A DNA stretch of 64,000 nucleotides from assembly GCF_026151205.1 (NCBI RefSeq), contig NC_087073.1:13721837-13785836 (forward strand), read 5' to 3'. Source of the DNA: Bolinopsis microptera. Its lineage: Eukaryota; Ctenophora; Tentaculata; Lobata; Bolinopsidae. Positions 34,220 to 44,604 of this stretch are shown in pieces. Below the pieces are notes generated by a model. That model saw only the letters and a program-made list of their open reading frames with translations. It searched no databases and had not been told where the DNA came from. Numbering within the stretch: position 1 is the first letter of the stretch; the number at the start of each line of letters is the position of its first letter. The translations under genes and the position numbers were made by a program.

Positions 34220-35169
34220 GAGGTCGTTCACATATTACAGCCGAGGGGGAAGGGGGTTTCCAAAATCCAAATGCTTACGGTTGATTACGAAGGGGGGGGG
34301 TTGGTCGTTTATTACGTCATCAAAATATCTTTTTTTAGTTCCCGCTAGAACAATAACAATTTGACAATATTTTAATTCAAATTCTACTCAATTTCACTCT
34401 GATCTGATAGTGCTAAAATTTAGAAATTGATCGGATATCCGACTATGGTAAATAATTTAGAAGGTGATCGGCCGGATATCAATCAGAAATTTTATTAATT
34501 TCCAGGAAAACTTCTCGAGGGCTGGGTCCTGAAAAATATTTTCGGCTAGTAATGATCAGGGTGATATGAACTGTGGAGAAAATTAGTTTCCGGGAAAAGT
34601 TAGAAAACTTAAAAATTGTTGACTTAAAAAATTTTCGGTCCGAGGGGAGACCTGCCCTCCGAAATTGCATTACAAAGGGGGAACCTCGACTCCAAGATCG
34701 TATATTGAGGGTGAGGTGGGGACTTCGAAATCGAGATAGCTAGATAGAAAACATGAAAACTTATGAAAATTTCGGAAACTTTTGAATTTTGGAAATATTT
34801 TTACTGGATTGTTTTCAGCTTGGAAAGGCAAAACCTTTAGTACCAAATTTAAGATATTCGAAAAACAATTTTTTGTACAAATCTTACAAATTATACAAGG
34901 GGGGACCCTTGTGTTCGAGCTCGAAAATTGTTGAAGGTCGAAATACGACATCATCATGATCAGGGTAGAATGAAACGTAAAGAAAAATTATTTCCAGGGA
35001 AAGAAGTCAAAGGGGGGGGGGGGGGGGGGGGGGGGGGGGGTCAGGCCATGATTACGTAATTTTGCTGTCAGGAGGGGAGTTGGTTCTTGATGACGGTTGA
35101 TTACGGAGGGGGGAGGGGGGGGGGGTAAAAATTGCTAAAATATTGATTATTTAATATGTGAACGACCCC
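34220..35169. mobile_element. PIF/Harbinger-like MITE, 950 bp, G-rich
   Basis: Terminal repeats are GAGGTCGTTCACATATTA and the complement of GGGGTCGTTCACATATTA, flanked by TTA (34217-34219 and 35170-35172). Three-base TWA duplications are typical of PIF/Harbinger. There is no transposase. Two internal segments ggttgattacg followed by G-runs (34271, 35095) repeat directly, and a 29-base poly-G tract is at 35012-35040. It splits a fossil LINE tail, so it inserted after that copy. Confidence 0.85.
35012..35040 (+). repeat. Poly-G tract, 29 bases
   Basis: An unbroken run of G within the MITE, followed 70 bases on by further runs (35107-35125). Such tracts can form G-quadruplexes and are often length-variable or misassembled. 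Confidence 0.9.
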
Positions 35170-35224
35170 TTATTTGTAGTATTTTCTCATATATAATATA
35201 TATAATTTAAAAATGTCTTTAAAG

Positions 35225-35819
35225 CTTATGAAGAAGGATATCGTGATATATAGAATCGAAGGCTTCAGCAAAATCAAAATACACAACATAATTTGTAATG
35301 TTTTCATTCTGAGACAATGCCAGGCTATCACAAAAATCAACCACATTGGTTGTTCACGACTTGTGCTCTATAGAAAGTCATGCTGCCTAGGATCAAGAAG
35401 GACTTTTGTCAAAGAAAGGAGTTTACTTTTAATAATCCGCCCAAAATGTTCATAACTTAACAAGTAAGGGATATTGCTCGATAGTTTTCGACCTCACTTT
35501 TTTATCTTTCTTAAATATTGGGACAACATTGGCAAGTTTCCACTTTTGCAGAATATGGCCGCTATTGAAGGATCCACTTCAAATTCATGTTATATAGAGG
35601 ATAAGCATTAAGCTATAATAAACCAACGGAAAAATGTTTAAGAATGTTACCGTGTATACCATATTGGCACTGGGCTTTATTTGAATTAATAGTTGAAAGA
35701 AGCTTACAAACATGAGCAAAGTCAATTTTAAAATCAGTATCATTGAAATAGGACCAGGAGATAACGAAGCGAATTATCTCGTGCAATATACAATAAAATA
35801 TTGTGTAAAATCTGGTCAA
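35225..35819 (-). pseudogene. Decayed LINE reverse transcriptase fragment
   Basis: Minus-strand translation across several frames gives INSNKAQCQYGIHGNILKH (compare NKAPGPDGI..), then WKLANVVPIFKKDKK, then NVVDFCDSLALSQNE and YVVYFDFAEAFDSIYHDILL (RT motif A). Stops and shifts are frequent. The wording fits Jockey/CR1-type LINEs and differs from the other two LINE families here. Only the RT fingers-to-motif-A part remains. Confidence 0.75.
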
Positions 35820-36354
35820 CTTTTGAAGTTACTTAAAATTTAATTCCATTTTAATTTTATATCCTTCTATCAGTTACGTAAGAGGAACTAATTGCGAGAA
35901 GAGCAATTCGTGATAACTTGGTAAAATTTGATATTGCTTCTGGTAGCTAAACAGCCAATCAAATGGTTGCCAGGAGATTGCTCTCAGGAGTCAGGAACTG
36001 AATATTGTGAAACTCCTGAAAAAATGGAGCTACTCAACAATTCATTTAGCTTTACAACTGCGTGAAAAGTTTGAAGAAATTGTAATCCTTAAGTCTCGAG
36101 ATATGCGCTTTCTTTGTGACCCCCAAAATGCCCCTTTGGATAAGGTTTCCTGAATATCTCAAGTTCGGCTGCTTAAAATTGGCCCAAAATTTCACCGATT
36201 ATCCGTCTCCTGACCATACAACTGCATGAAAAGTTTGAAGTATGTGTGATCTTTAAGTCTCGAGATATTGCATGGTAGATTGTAAACCTACAACCCTTCA
36301 CATAGCCATGTGTATACGCGTACTGTGGTCGCGTGCTACTGCAAGCGAGACACA
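35820..36354. repeat. Noncoding, with an internal direct repeat
   Basis: A phrase acaactgc(g)tgaaaagtttgaag .. cttaagtctcgagatat occurs at about 36053-36102 and again at 36219-36268. No gene is supported. At 36285 ttgtaaacctacaa links to the arm family at 29577. Confidence 0.55.
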
Positions 36355-36500
36355 GGAGGGGCTAAGTGCAAAGAAACTGCTGCTCACTGCTGCTCACTGC
36401 AGCAGTGAGCAGCAGTGAGCAGCAGTTAGTAGCAGTGAGCAGCAGTGAGCAGCAGTGAGCAGCAGTTAGCAGCAGTTTCTTTGCACTTAGCCCCTCAGCT
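36355..36500. repeat. Long hairpin built of 9-bp AGCAGTGAG units
   Basis: ggggctaagtgcaaagaaac (from 36358) pairs with gtttctttgcacttagcccc (ending 36496). The stem continues through ctgctgctcactgc facing gcagtgagcagcag. The right side is expanded by tandem agcagtgag / agcagttag units, so part of it must loop out. Confidence 0.9.
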
Positions 36501-37013
36501 CCTGTGGAGAGGGCTCTGGTTAGAGCAACTGCAAGCGAGAGGGCTCTGGTTAGTTATAGAGCAACTACAACCCTACTCTTGCCGAAGGCAAAAAGATCGT
36601 AGGGAATAAGTAATCGAGTTTGGATATATGAGGTGGCGCGATAGACCTACGATGACGACAAAAGTCTGCTCCTTCGCAATATAGACCACTCCCCTATAAT
36701 TATGTATATAAAAGGAACCTATTTTGCGCGCGCGACGCCAGTTACAAGCTATGTGTTACTTAATTACAGGCATAGCAACCAGTTTTAGGTGCTTGACGAC
36801 TGTTACACAGGTTTCTGGTTTCCATCGTGCATCGGGTTACAATTTACTCTAATTCATTAATATAGCATATTAGTCATCTGAGCGGATTAATTATCAATAT
36901 ATGATATAAGTGTTATTTTGTTGAAACAAGCTTAATAAATTACCGAGTGATAAAATTCAGCTAGTCAAAACAAACTAAATTATTACATCAGCTGATATAA
37001 TAATATATACTTT
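36501..37013. other. Short spacer, no gene
   Basis: The phrase gcgagagggctctggttag and a near copy lie at 36505-36555. The rest is AT-rich with a gcgcgcgcgac patch at about 36726. Nothing else recognised. Confidence 0.4.
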
Positions 37014-38088
37014 TGTCATACGTTGTATGACCCGCCGCGCACGAGTGCGCGGCTCCCCCTGTATCGTCAGTGGGGGTCGCAACGTGATACAAATATACTT
37101 TTAATCGATTCTATGGTTGAAAATACGTCTTTTAAGATGAGTCTGGTGATTTTAGTGTATCGAGCAGACATGAATGCCCGTTGATTGACGATGTCAATCC
37201 TTCGCATCTCGCCGATCTGCTTAAGATCTGTGGTTGCGAGAAGCATTATTTGATGCGCGCGCGACCCAGTAGTGCATCGCGCTACAAGAATGCCCGTAAA
37301 AGCCTCTACTAATAAACTCGTGGCTGATTATTTAACAGTTGATCGACACTGAATGGTATAAAGCGAATACATATTTGAGAACAGATGTTACTTTACATTT
37401 ACATTCAAGAAGCTGAAGCAACTAAAATCAATAATGGTGCTGTAAATGTGTCGAGTAAGCATCAAAATGTATTAGTTACGTTTATGTTAGATACAAATAA
37501 TAACTAAGATGAGACAAATTATTTTATTACAGTCAATAAAGTTTGCATACGATTTGTAGTGCTATGCACTACTGGGCAGCGCGCACATCTTCTCGCAACC
37601 ACAATATGCAAATCGGCAAGATGCGAAGGATTGACATCGTCAAGCATACGATGTAATAATATGAGGTGACATGATACGCATCGTTAACACGAAACAAACC
37701 GCGCAAAATATGAAATGATCTACAACCAAACCACATTGCCCATTGCACATACTACAAATCAACGGCGACACCTCAGATGCGCGCGGAATTTTCAAGTTCT
37801 GCACGCCTAATATAATGAAAACAATTATCACGTGCGCTGCGCCAAACACCACTCTGGGATACAATAAAGTAAAACAATTACATTGTAGGTAGTAGGGAAA
37901 TTTGATCGTGCGTGGTGTTTTGCGGCGAAATTCTTGTTAGCCTTGCAAAAGTATAAAAGCTGAAAGAGCGCATAAAATTTGTTGTATCACGTTGCGACCC
38001 CCACAGTCGTTTCACTATGGTGTATCATCCTGACGATACAGGGGGCCGCGCACTCGTGCGCGGCGGGTCATACAACGTATGACAAAAG
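37014..38088. mobile_element. Inverted-repeat element with CATACGTTGTATGACC ends
   Basis: Left end tttgtcatacgttgtatgac and right end gtcatacaacgtatgacaaa are complements; both run into gcgcacgagtgcgcgg hairpins and cctgtatcgtca / tgacgatacagg. A second nested pair is gtcaatccttcgcatct (37194) with agatgcgaaggattgac (about 37619-37635). No transposase is seen. A 74-codon frame at 37640-37864 is unsupported. Confidence 0.75.
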
Positions 38089-38089
38089 A

Positions 38090-38180
38090 TTTTTAGGTTT
38101 ATAACCTACCAAGACGCCATAGTTTACCAAGTTTAGACTCGTCGACGGTGCGGTCAAATATTCTACGAGTATCATCCGTT
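38090..38180. repeat. Solo arm of the GTGATACTC family
   Basis: Diverged copy of 29985-30080: ggtttataacctaccaagac .. gactcgtcgacgg .. acgagtatcatccgttaa. It directly borders the 37014-38088 element. Confidence 0.7.
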
Positions 38181-39700
38181 AAGCATAAAATCCCCATATG
38201 AAAAAATGCGTCAAAAATGATCAAGTTACATAATAGGAGCGCACATCATGCATTTTTTGTACCTCCAAATCGTATGATTCAAAGGGGGACCTCATTCCTC
38301 AAACCAAGTTTTTGATGCACGACAATTTTCGATGCACGACAGTTCAAATGCGCGTTCGGGTTGTTCATTATTAATTGACTGACCCAGCGCGCGCTAATTC
38401 GAAGAAATTTAGACGTGTATAGTCCGTCAACTATGCGCGGCGCTCATTTCGTGAGAGGAGCGAGCATTCACCTAACCAGTAATATAACCATATGCTTTTG
38501 TGCTACTGCGGCGCGCAAAGACTCTTGTTAGAACAAAAGCGAGCATTCAATATACTAGCAAGCTAATAATAATAACAAAGTATTTATATCCCGCTCATAT
38601 TAGAAACTAGTAACCAAAAATGGTACTAGCTACTAATGTCAGAGCGGCTCTCCTAACAAAGAGAAAACTATAATAATTTAGAATCCTCCAACAAAAAATC
38701 TCATTTTCCTTTAAACTGCTTATTGGTAACACTAACGTCTAAAAACTATATACGACAGACATGGTGGTACAATCAGACATCAGATGGAATAAACTATGAG
38801 AGAAAAATAATAATCTCGACACATAATGGTTACCTTTATTTATTCAAAAGAATTTAATTAATTGAACTTCATTATACACTCTTCTTTATTTGTAGCTCAA
38901 AACAACAAACACAAACTGAGGTCTGTATCCCCGTCAATACCCCACAATCATTTAATGAGTTGCTCAAGGTAGTAGACCAGGCCGACGGATCCCCTCCGAT
39001 TTCCCTGAGTATTGTCGCACCCAATTAAGGGAACTCGCACACTACATCACCCTGTACCCAACAGCTTGCAAGCAAGCTGCCGTTCACCCACCGGTTCACT
39101 GAGGTACAGGTAGATTGCCTGTAGACCGGCCAAGGATACAGGTTATAAAAATAAAAAATAAAAACAAGCCAGGGCATGGCAAATGACAGTCTAGTCTCTT
39201 CGTGTAAGACACAAATAAAGACGCTTTCCTGATAAGTTATAGGCAAAAGAGTTTTGGTTACATGACATGCTTCTTCATTGTTAATAAACTGACCCGACGC
39301 AGCTACTTTACTTCGCAGCACTTTAAATCAAGGGTCAAAATTATTATTATCAAACATGTCAACCTTACAAATGTCAACAATCCTAAAATAATTTAGAACC
39401 GAAACGTGAATTGACTTGTACTCAAGTATAAAGTTAAACAAGGGTCAAAATGTTCGAAAAAAGTTGCATTTGACCGAGCTGATTCCGACAACATTTTCAG
39501 CGAGAAATTATTTATTTTTCGTAACTTTCAATGCACAGGATAATGAGTGAGGAGTCCCACACATATATATAAAATAGTTTACAATTAAATACATTTATTG
39601 AGGATGACTGTAAAGGTACATTTTACCGACATTTGAAGTCAAGGCGTTGTTTTACTGATAGTTGTGGCTGATTAATAATATATATATATATATATATATA
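38181..39700. other. Intergenic, no gene supported
   Basis: GCGCGC-rich patches at 38384-38450 recall the arm families upstream. The minus-strand frame 39025-39321 (98 codons) lies in relatively GC-rich, repeat-like DNA without splice or start support. A TA dinucleotide run is at 39678-39700. Confidence 0.45.
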
Positions 39701-39941
39701 GGGGCCGGGCTGAAACCAGGTTTTCGATCAAACGCTGCCATTTGCATTCATTTGCATTCATTTGTATCCATTTTCGTGTGCAGCGCTTGACTTCCAAAAT
39801 GCAGCGATTTCATTGGACAAGAGCAACTGCGTCATTAAGTTAATTGTTTTTGGCGACGTTTGACCACGAATGATCACAAATATCTAGGCTACAAATGGAT
39901 GAAAATGGTAGCGTTTGATCGAAAACCTGGTTTGAGCCCCC
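39701..39941. mobile_element. MITE, about 240 bp, with TA-rich flanks
   Basis: Left end ggctgaaaccaggttttcga-tcaaacgct pairs with right end agcgtttgatcgaaaacctgg-tttgagcccc. An atttgcattc unit is doubled in the left arm. It sits in a TATATA run, as Tc1/mariner-like MITEs often do. No coding capacity. Confidence 0.82.
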
Positions 39942-40629
39942 TTGTGTATATAACTCGACTTATTCGTGCTCGCTCCTTCTAAATCTCTCGCCTCAATTAA
40001 ACAATTTTTGTGAAAAGGCCCTGAAGGTATGAAAGTAATCTAAATCGGTGTATTTTTGGTCGCTGATTCCGAATCACACAATGACGTAGGCAGAGTAAAA
40101 ATGCTTCCCTGTACTGGAGAGTTGTGGGCAAAAAACTGTTTTGGTCACGTGACAGGCTAGTTAAACACGGATTCTATTGTTTAGGGTTGTAGTTATGGTT
40201 GGGATTAAGCTTTATGTAAAACTGTTTTGTTCGGCTGCTGAAGCCATTTGTGCTGCACGGTCTATTTGTATTATTCACAGTCAGAGGCAATTTTTTGTTC
40301 CAAATTTAACAAAATCAGGGACAAAAATTCCGTGCCAACTCATGGCACTAATTACATAAACTATAATACAAACTGTGGACTGTATCAACATATCGGGGGT
40401 CAAATTCAGATAAAGAAAGTAAACAATCGATGAACTTTTGCCACTCCTGTTGCATGATTTGTCGGATTAGGGGCAGATGCATGTGACATTGATCAGTTAA
40501 GTTAAGTTGAAGATTGTTTTGATCTTTTGTTGCAGTTTGTCTACCCATACGTACCCCACAACTCTACTTCAACCTCAGTAGGATCAAAATTTTGTTTGTT
40601 TTAGTAAAACATGAAATTTTAAGGTATAA
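39942..40629. other. Intergenic, no gene seen
   Basis: Small open frames at 40177-40433 overlap in several phases and show no family resemblance or splice context. Confidence 0.4.
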
Positions 40630-40738
40630 GGGGTCGTTCACATATTACGTATTGTCAAATTGATATTATTCTAGAGGGTAAAAAAGAAAATTTTGATTAC
40701 GTAACCAACGACCAATCACGTAATATGTGAACGACCCC
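40630..40738. mobile_element. Short PIF/Harbinger-like MITE, 109 bp
   Basis: GGGGTCGTTCACATATTACG at the left is the exact complement of the right end CGTAATATGTGAACGACCCC, flanked by TAA on both sides (40627-40629, 40739-40741). It shares its ends with the 950-bp MITE at 34220, so both likely used the same transposase. Confidence 0.9.
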
Positions 40739-41754
40739 TAAAGAAAGTATATTGGGCTATGAAAAAGTTTTATTCATTTCTCGTCAGAAACAGTCATAAA
40801 AATGAGTTCACAACCAGGCTATGTGGATATTTTGGTTATTTTCAAGCCTGGTGACTGAAAGTGAGGAATCTTGGAATCATGTTTGTAGCTGATTCATACA
40901 ATTTTTGATATTTTTGAAATAGCCGCTAAACCTCTGGAACTAACTATTCATTGCAAAAGCACATATTTAACATTATTCTCGTCATATTCTTTCCATTATA
41001 AACTTCCGTAAATTATTATTGGCTCCCTGTGGCTAATACTTGCTAAAGATTCTTAACAGGTAGTCAGAGAGCTAGAAGTAGCCACCCATATTGTACAGTG
41101 GATGCCTGGTCTAGTGGTTTAAAGTGACAGTTCCAGACAGTCCCATCAAAGAGAAATTTTGTTATGTTTTGGCAAGTATGAATAACTCTGTCAATGAAAC
41201 AAGAAATTTCAATGAAACAAGAAATTTAATTTTAGCACAAGAATAAAAAGATGTAAAACAATTCATAAAATATAATGCCCATTTGGTGTATGACTTTTTG
41301 TCCTTGACTGCTAGTTTGGTTTTGGAAGGACAGGTAACTAACGGGGCAAGGAATGCGCGTGCCTGGAAGCTTTTGCACACACCGAAACGCTAGTTCAGTT
41401 AAGTTTATAGAGACAAGGCTCAGATTAGGACTAGAAGAAAAATTGTAAGCAGACATTAGGGGTTCTGTTTATAGTTGTTATTATAGGTTGCAGTCTTGTT
41501 GTGACAAAAAGTCTACACTAAAACATTCTTTAGTTTATATTATGTAGTTCAAGGATATAAAATGCAGCTTAAAGTTGGATATTGGAGAGCTGGCGAAAGA
41601 TTATGGCCTTTGTATCAATGGTTATAATAAGCTATAGATATCTTAAACTATACAGTGCTAATTACAAATTTCTTTAAACTTCATTCTCAAATTAGATTTT
41701 AAAAATTCAAAAGTAAATATACAATAATTTTATTAAAAATTTCTCACACATACT
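40739..41754. other. Intergenic, no gene seen
   Basis: AT-rich. The phrase aatgaaacaagaaattt is doubled at 41194-41228. Minus-strand frames at 41162-41456 overlap each other and look non-coding. Confidence 0.4.
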
Positions 41755-43290
41755 TTACAAAAAAGAATGTGAAGAGGACCCCATCCCTCTAAAACTTCTA
41801 ATGCAGTGTTTTAATGAAGTTAAACCAATTGTGTCATTTATTATCAATGACTCACTTGTCACTGGAAAATTTCCGTCAGTCTTAAAGAGTGCTCTTGTCA
41901 GACCAGCCATCAAAGATGATAAAGGAGATGTCAATAGCTTCAACAACTATAGACCGATTAGTAACTTACCTTTCCTCTCGAAACTCATTGAAAAGAGTGT
42001 CCAGAAACATTCTGGATGACCAAACATCTTGACTATCACAATCTTCATGCTGAGCATCAAAGTGGTTATAGGTCAAATCATAGCTGCGAAACTGCAACCC
42101 TTACCATCTACAATGATCTTCTTTGTATCAGTGACATGAAAAGCAAGGTTATCCTCCTCCTTTTGGCCCTCAGTGCTGCTTTTGATACTGTAAATCATCA
42201 CTTGCTCCTAAAAAAACTAAAAAAGGACTTTGGTTTTGAAGGTACTGTTCTCGAATGGTTTACATCATACCTTAATAACAGATCCTTCACAGTAACTATT
42301 GATAAATCAAGATCAAAGAGATGCTTCCTTAGAATTGGAGTCCCGCAAGGTTCAATTCTAGGTCCAATTCTGTTTATACTTTACTCAAAGGAGCTCAATC
42401 AGATCACAAAGAGACATGGATTTAACATCCATATGTACGCAGATGACACTCAACTGTACATTGAGTTTAACCCACTATTTCGAGATCTGTCAACAATCAC
42501 AAGTCGATTTTAGGCCTATGCTAGCATGGTAGCCCACTGTGGAAGATAGAATAACAAATTGTTTTGAAGATATTAAAACCTGGATGACCCAAAATAAACT
42601 CAAACTGAACCAAAACAAAACAGAAGCTCTTGTAGTACAGACCAAGAACAGTTACTCTTCATGTCCAGTCGATTCAATACAACTTGACAATGCAGCTGAC
42701 CCTGTGGATGCATCCCGCACAGTGAAAAGTTAAGGTGTCCTTTTTGATCAATTCCTAACATTTGAAGATCAAATAAATTCAATTATCAGTTGCTGCAACA
42801 TCCATCTGAGGAACCTTGAGTTATAGGCTCAAAGCTTAACTATGATCTAAAAAGACAGCTCATTCACTGCCTGATCTTTTCAAAACTAGACTACTGCAAT
42901 GGACTCTTATACGGTTTACCCGATCTTCTCATAAAGAAACTCCAGAAGGTACAAAATTCCTGTGTTCGATTCTTGTTTGGTTGGAAAGCTATCAAAAAAT
43001 GGGACAGTATCACTCCATTCCTGAAAAAAGCCCATTTTCTTCCAATACGACAACGAATAGAGTATAAGATTGCTCTAACCGTGTTCAAATGCGTCAACAA
43101 CATAGCGCCGGAGTATATCACCAAATGTATTGACATCAAGAGTCAACCTGTACGTGTACTAAGAACTGAAGAAGACTATTTCCTCCTAAATGTTCCTCCT
43201 ATTTCAAACTATAGTAAAACCGAGAGAAGTTTCAGCTACTGCGGACCCTCTGTTTGGAATCAGCTTCCTTATCAATTGAGAACACAATTT
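41755..43290 (+). pseudogene. CR1/Jockey-like LINE reverse transcriptase, degenerate
   Basis: Read with frame changes, the + strand gives the start of the RT region (EEDPIPLKLL, 41775), NNYRPISNLPFLSKLIEK, HAEHQSGYRSNHSCETA, LLALSAAFDTVNH (motif A), GVPQGSILGPILF (motif B) and HMYADDTQLYI (motif C), then the RT-tail [22 protein letters not shown] and [14 protein letters not shown]. Breaks fall near 42010, 42514-42540, 42732 and 42820. Motif A carries Ala where related LINEs have the catalytic Asp (usual LLDLSAAFD). It ends abruptly at about 43290, where the endonuclease of the neighbouring segment begins on the other strand. It probably belongs to the same element, inverted. Confidence 0.85.
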
Positions 43291-44071
43291 GTCTCCCAAC
43301 AAATTGACAGTTTTCCCATTTAGCTGCTTTGCAAGTAATTCAAGGGTTTCACAAAAGCTATCAAAGCAGCCATTAGGGGGTCGGTAGATGACTCCATGAA
43401 CAATAGTGCAGCCACAGATAGTGCAGCCTGCGCTATCTGTGGTTTCAACAAAGAGGCTCTCAATATTTTTAGTACAGTGTGATACGTTTTCTAAGACCAC
43501 AGTGTTTAAATGGTCAGATACATAGAGTGCAACACCTGTGCCTTTTTTCTTACCTGCCAATGATTCTTGATAGAATCCTGTGTATGCTGGAATTTGGTAC
43601 AGACCCTGTTGTGCAGGATCAGTATTGGTTTCAGCAAGACCAATCATATCAAACGAGTGCCCTATACTTTTGAGTTCAATTAGGAAGCTATCAAAGTTAG
43701 ATGCGTTTCCATGATATATTGTAGAATAAAGTTGATAACATAGATTTTTTAGAGAAATTGAGCTGCTTGATTGCATTTAAGAACTCGAGTTTAGAGTAGC
43801 GACGGCAACTTTCAAGTACATGGGCATATGATGCAATTAAGGCACCCTCCTGGTTTCTATTATCATAGAATCTATCAGAATCAATAGATTCCTCATCAGA
43901 TGGAAATGGGCAGTACCGTTCTTCTGCAGAACTGGCACACTCGCAGCACATCCATAGTCCATTTTTGCATGAATATTTAGCTGATTTGAAACACTTAGTA
44001 TGAATGGCATTATTACAGTTTTCACACTCTAGTAAAGGTTGTCCGATGTTAATAGATCTACTGCCATGCAT
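43291..44071 (-). pseudogene. LINE ORF2 start: PHD-like finger plus APE-type endonuclease
   Basis: From 44071 the minus strand encodes a Cys/His finger (CENCNNAIHTKC .. GLWMCCEC), then an acidic linker. After a frame change at about 43750 it encodes the endonuclease: DMIGLAETNTDP, GLYQIPAYTGFYQES, GTGVALYVSDHL, GVIYRPPNGCFDSF and VNLLGD. These are the N-terminal blocks of APE-type LINE nucleases (Glu of ..LAETN and the YRPP block visible). It stops inside the nuclease at 43291, before the later catalytic blocks. PHD fingers at this place are known in some CR1-group elements. Confidence 0.82.
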
Positions 44072-44111
44072 GGCTCACACACATCTTTAATAATTTTCAT
44101 AATCATTTTTA

Positions 44112-44604
44112 CTAAGTGGGGTTGTTAGACCCCACTGACTGGTTGTGTTTTCCACGTCTTGTCCGTTCTTGCCTCTCTCTCACATACACCCAATGCTTCA
44201 CACACCTCACAAATTTGGTAATACCATAAACTTCTAAGTGAATATCATCACCACCTCTGGTCAGGTTGGTGGTAAGGAGTCCCTTACTATCTAAAAAGTG
44301 TCCAACTCCAAGGTGCCACACACTCTGGTTAAAGTTGGCACTCAACATTTCTCCAACGAGCCGATTGAAGGTCATGATATTCTCGTTCATTTGAGGTAGC
44401 CTGGTTGGAAGGACTGCCATGATATGCTGCGACAAAAACTTTGATCCTAGGGGAGAGCTTTTTTATCTGTTGGATTTTCATGTGGAGAATGTCAACCAGC
44501 TGATGGATTGAATTTTCTACTCTAAGGCTGTCTGCTCGGAGGTCATTTGTGCCACAAACAAGAACAGCGTTGCTGTATCCGATACAGTGACAAGGATCAA
44601 TCAT
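44112..44604 (-). pseudogene. LINE ORF1 C-terminal part: SGNH hydrolase domain
   Basis: It continues the AlkB-bearing frame. Block I is ILGDSNTKTL (just upstream, inside 44601-45284), block III is VLVCGTNDLR, and block V is GGDDIHLEVYG, so the Ser, Asn, Asp and His of an SGNH esterase-like fold can all be seen. One frameshift lies at about 44601 and another at about 44419-44429, where roughly 10 extra bases (atatcatggc on the minus strand) interrupt VFVAA..VLPTRLPQ. Esterase-type ORF1s are known from CR1/ZfL2-like LINEs. It ends SVGSNNPT-stop, 40 bases before ORF2. Confidence 0.8.

Noticed and set aside
39025-39321. 98-codon minus-strand frame
   Set aside because: No recognisable domain; sits in repeat-like GC-richer DNA; could be an undetected repeat but not supported as a gene.
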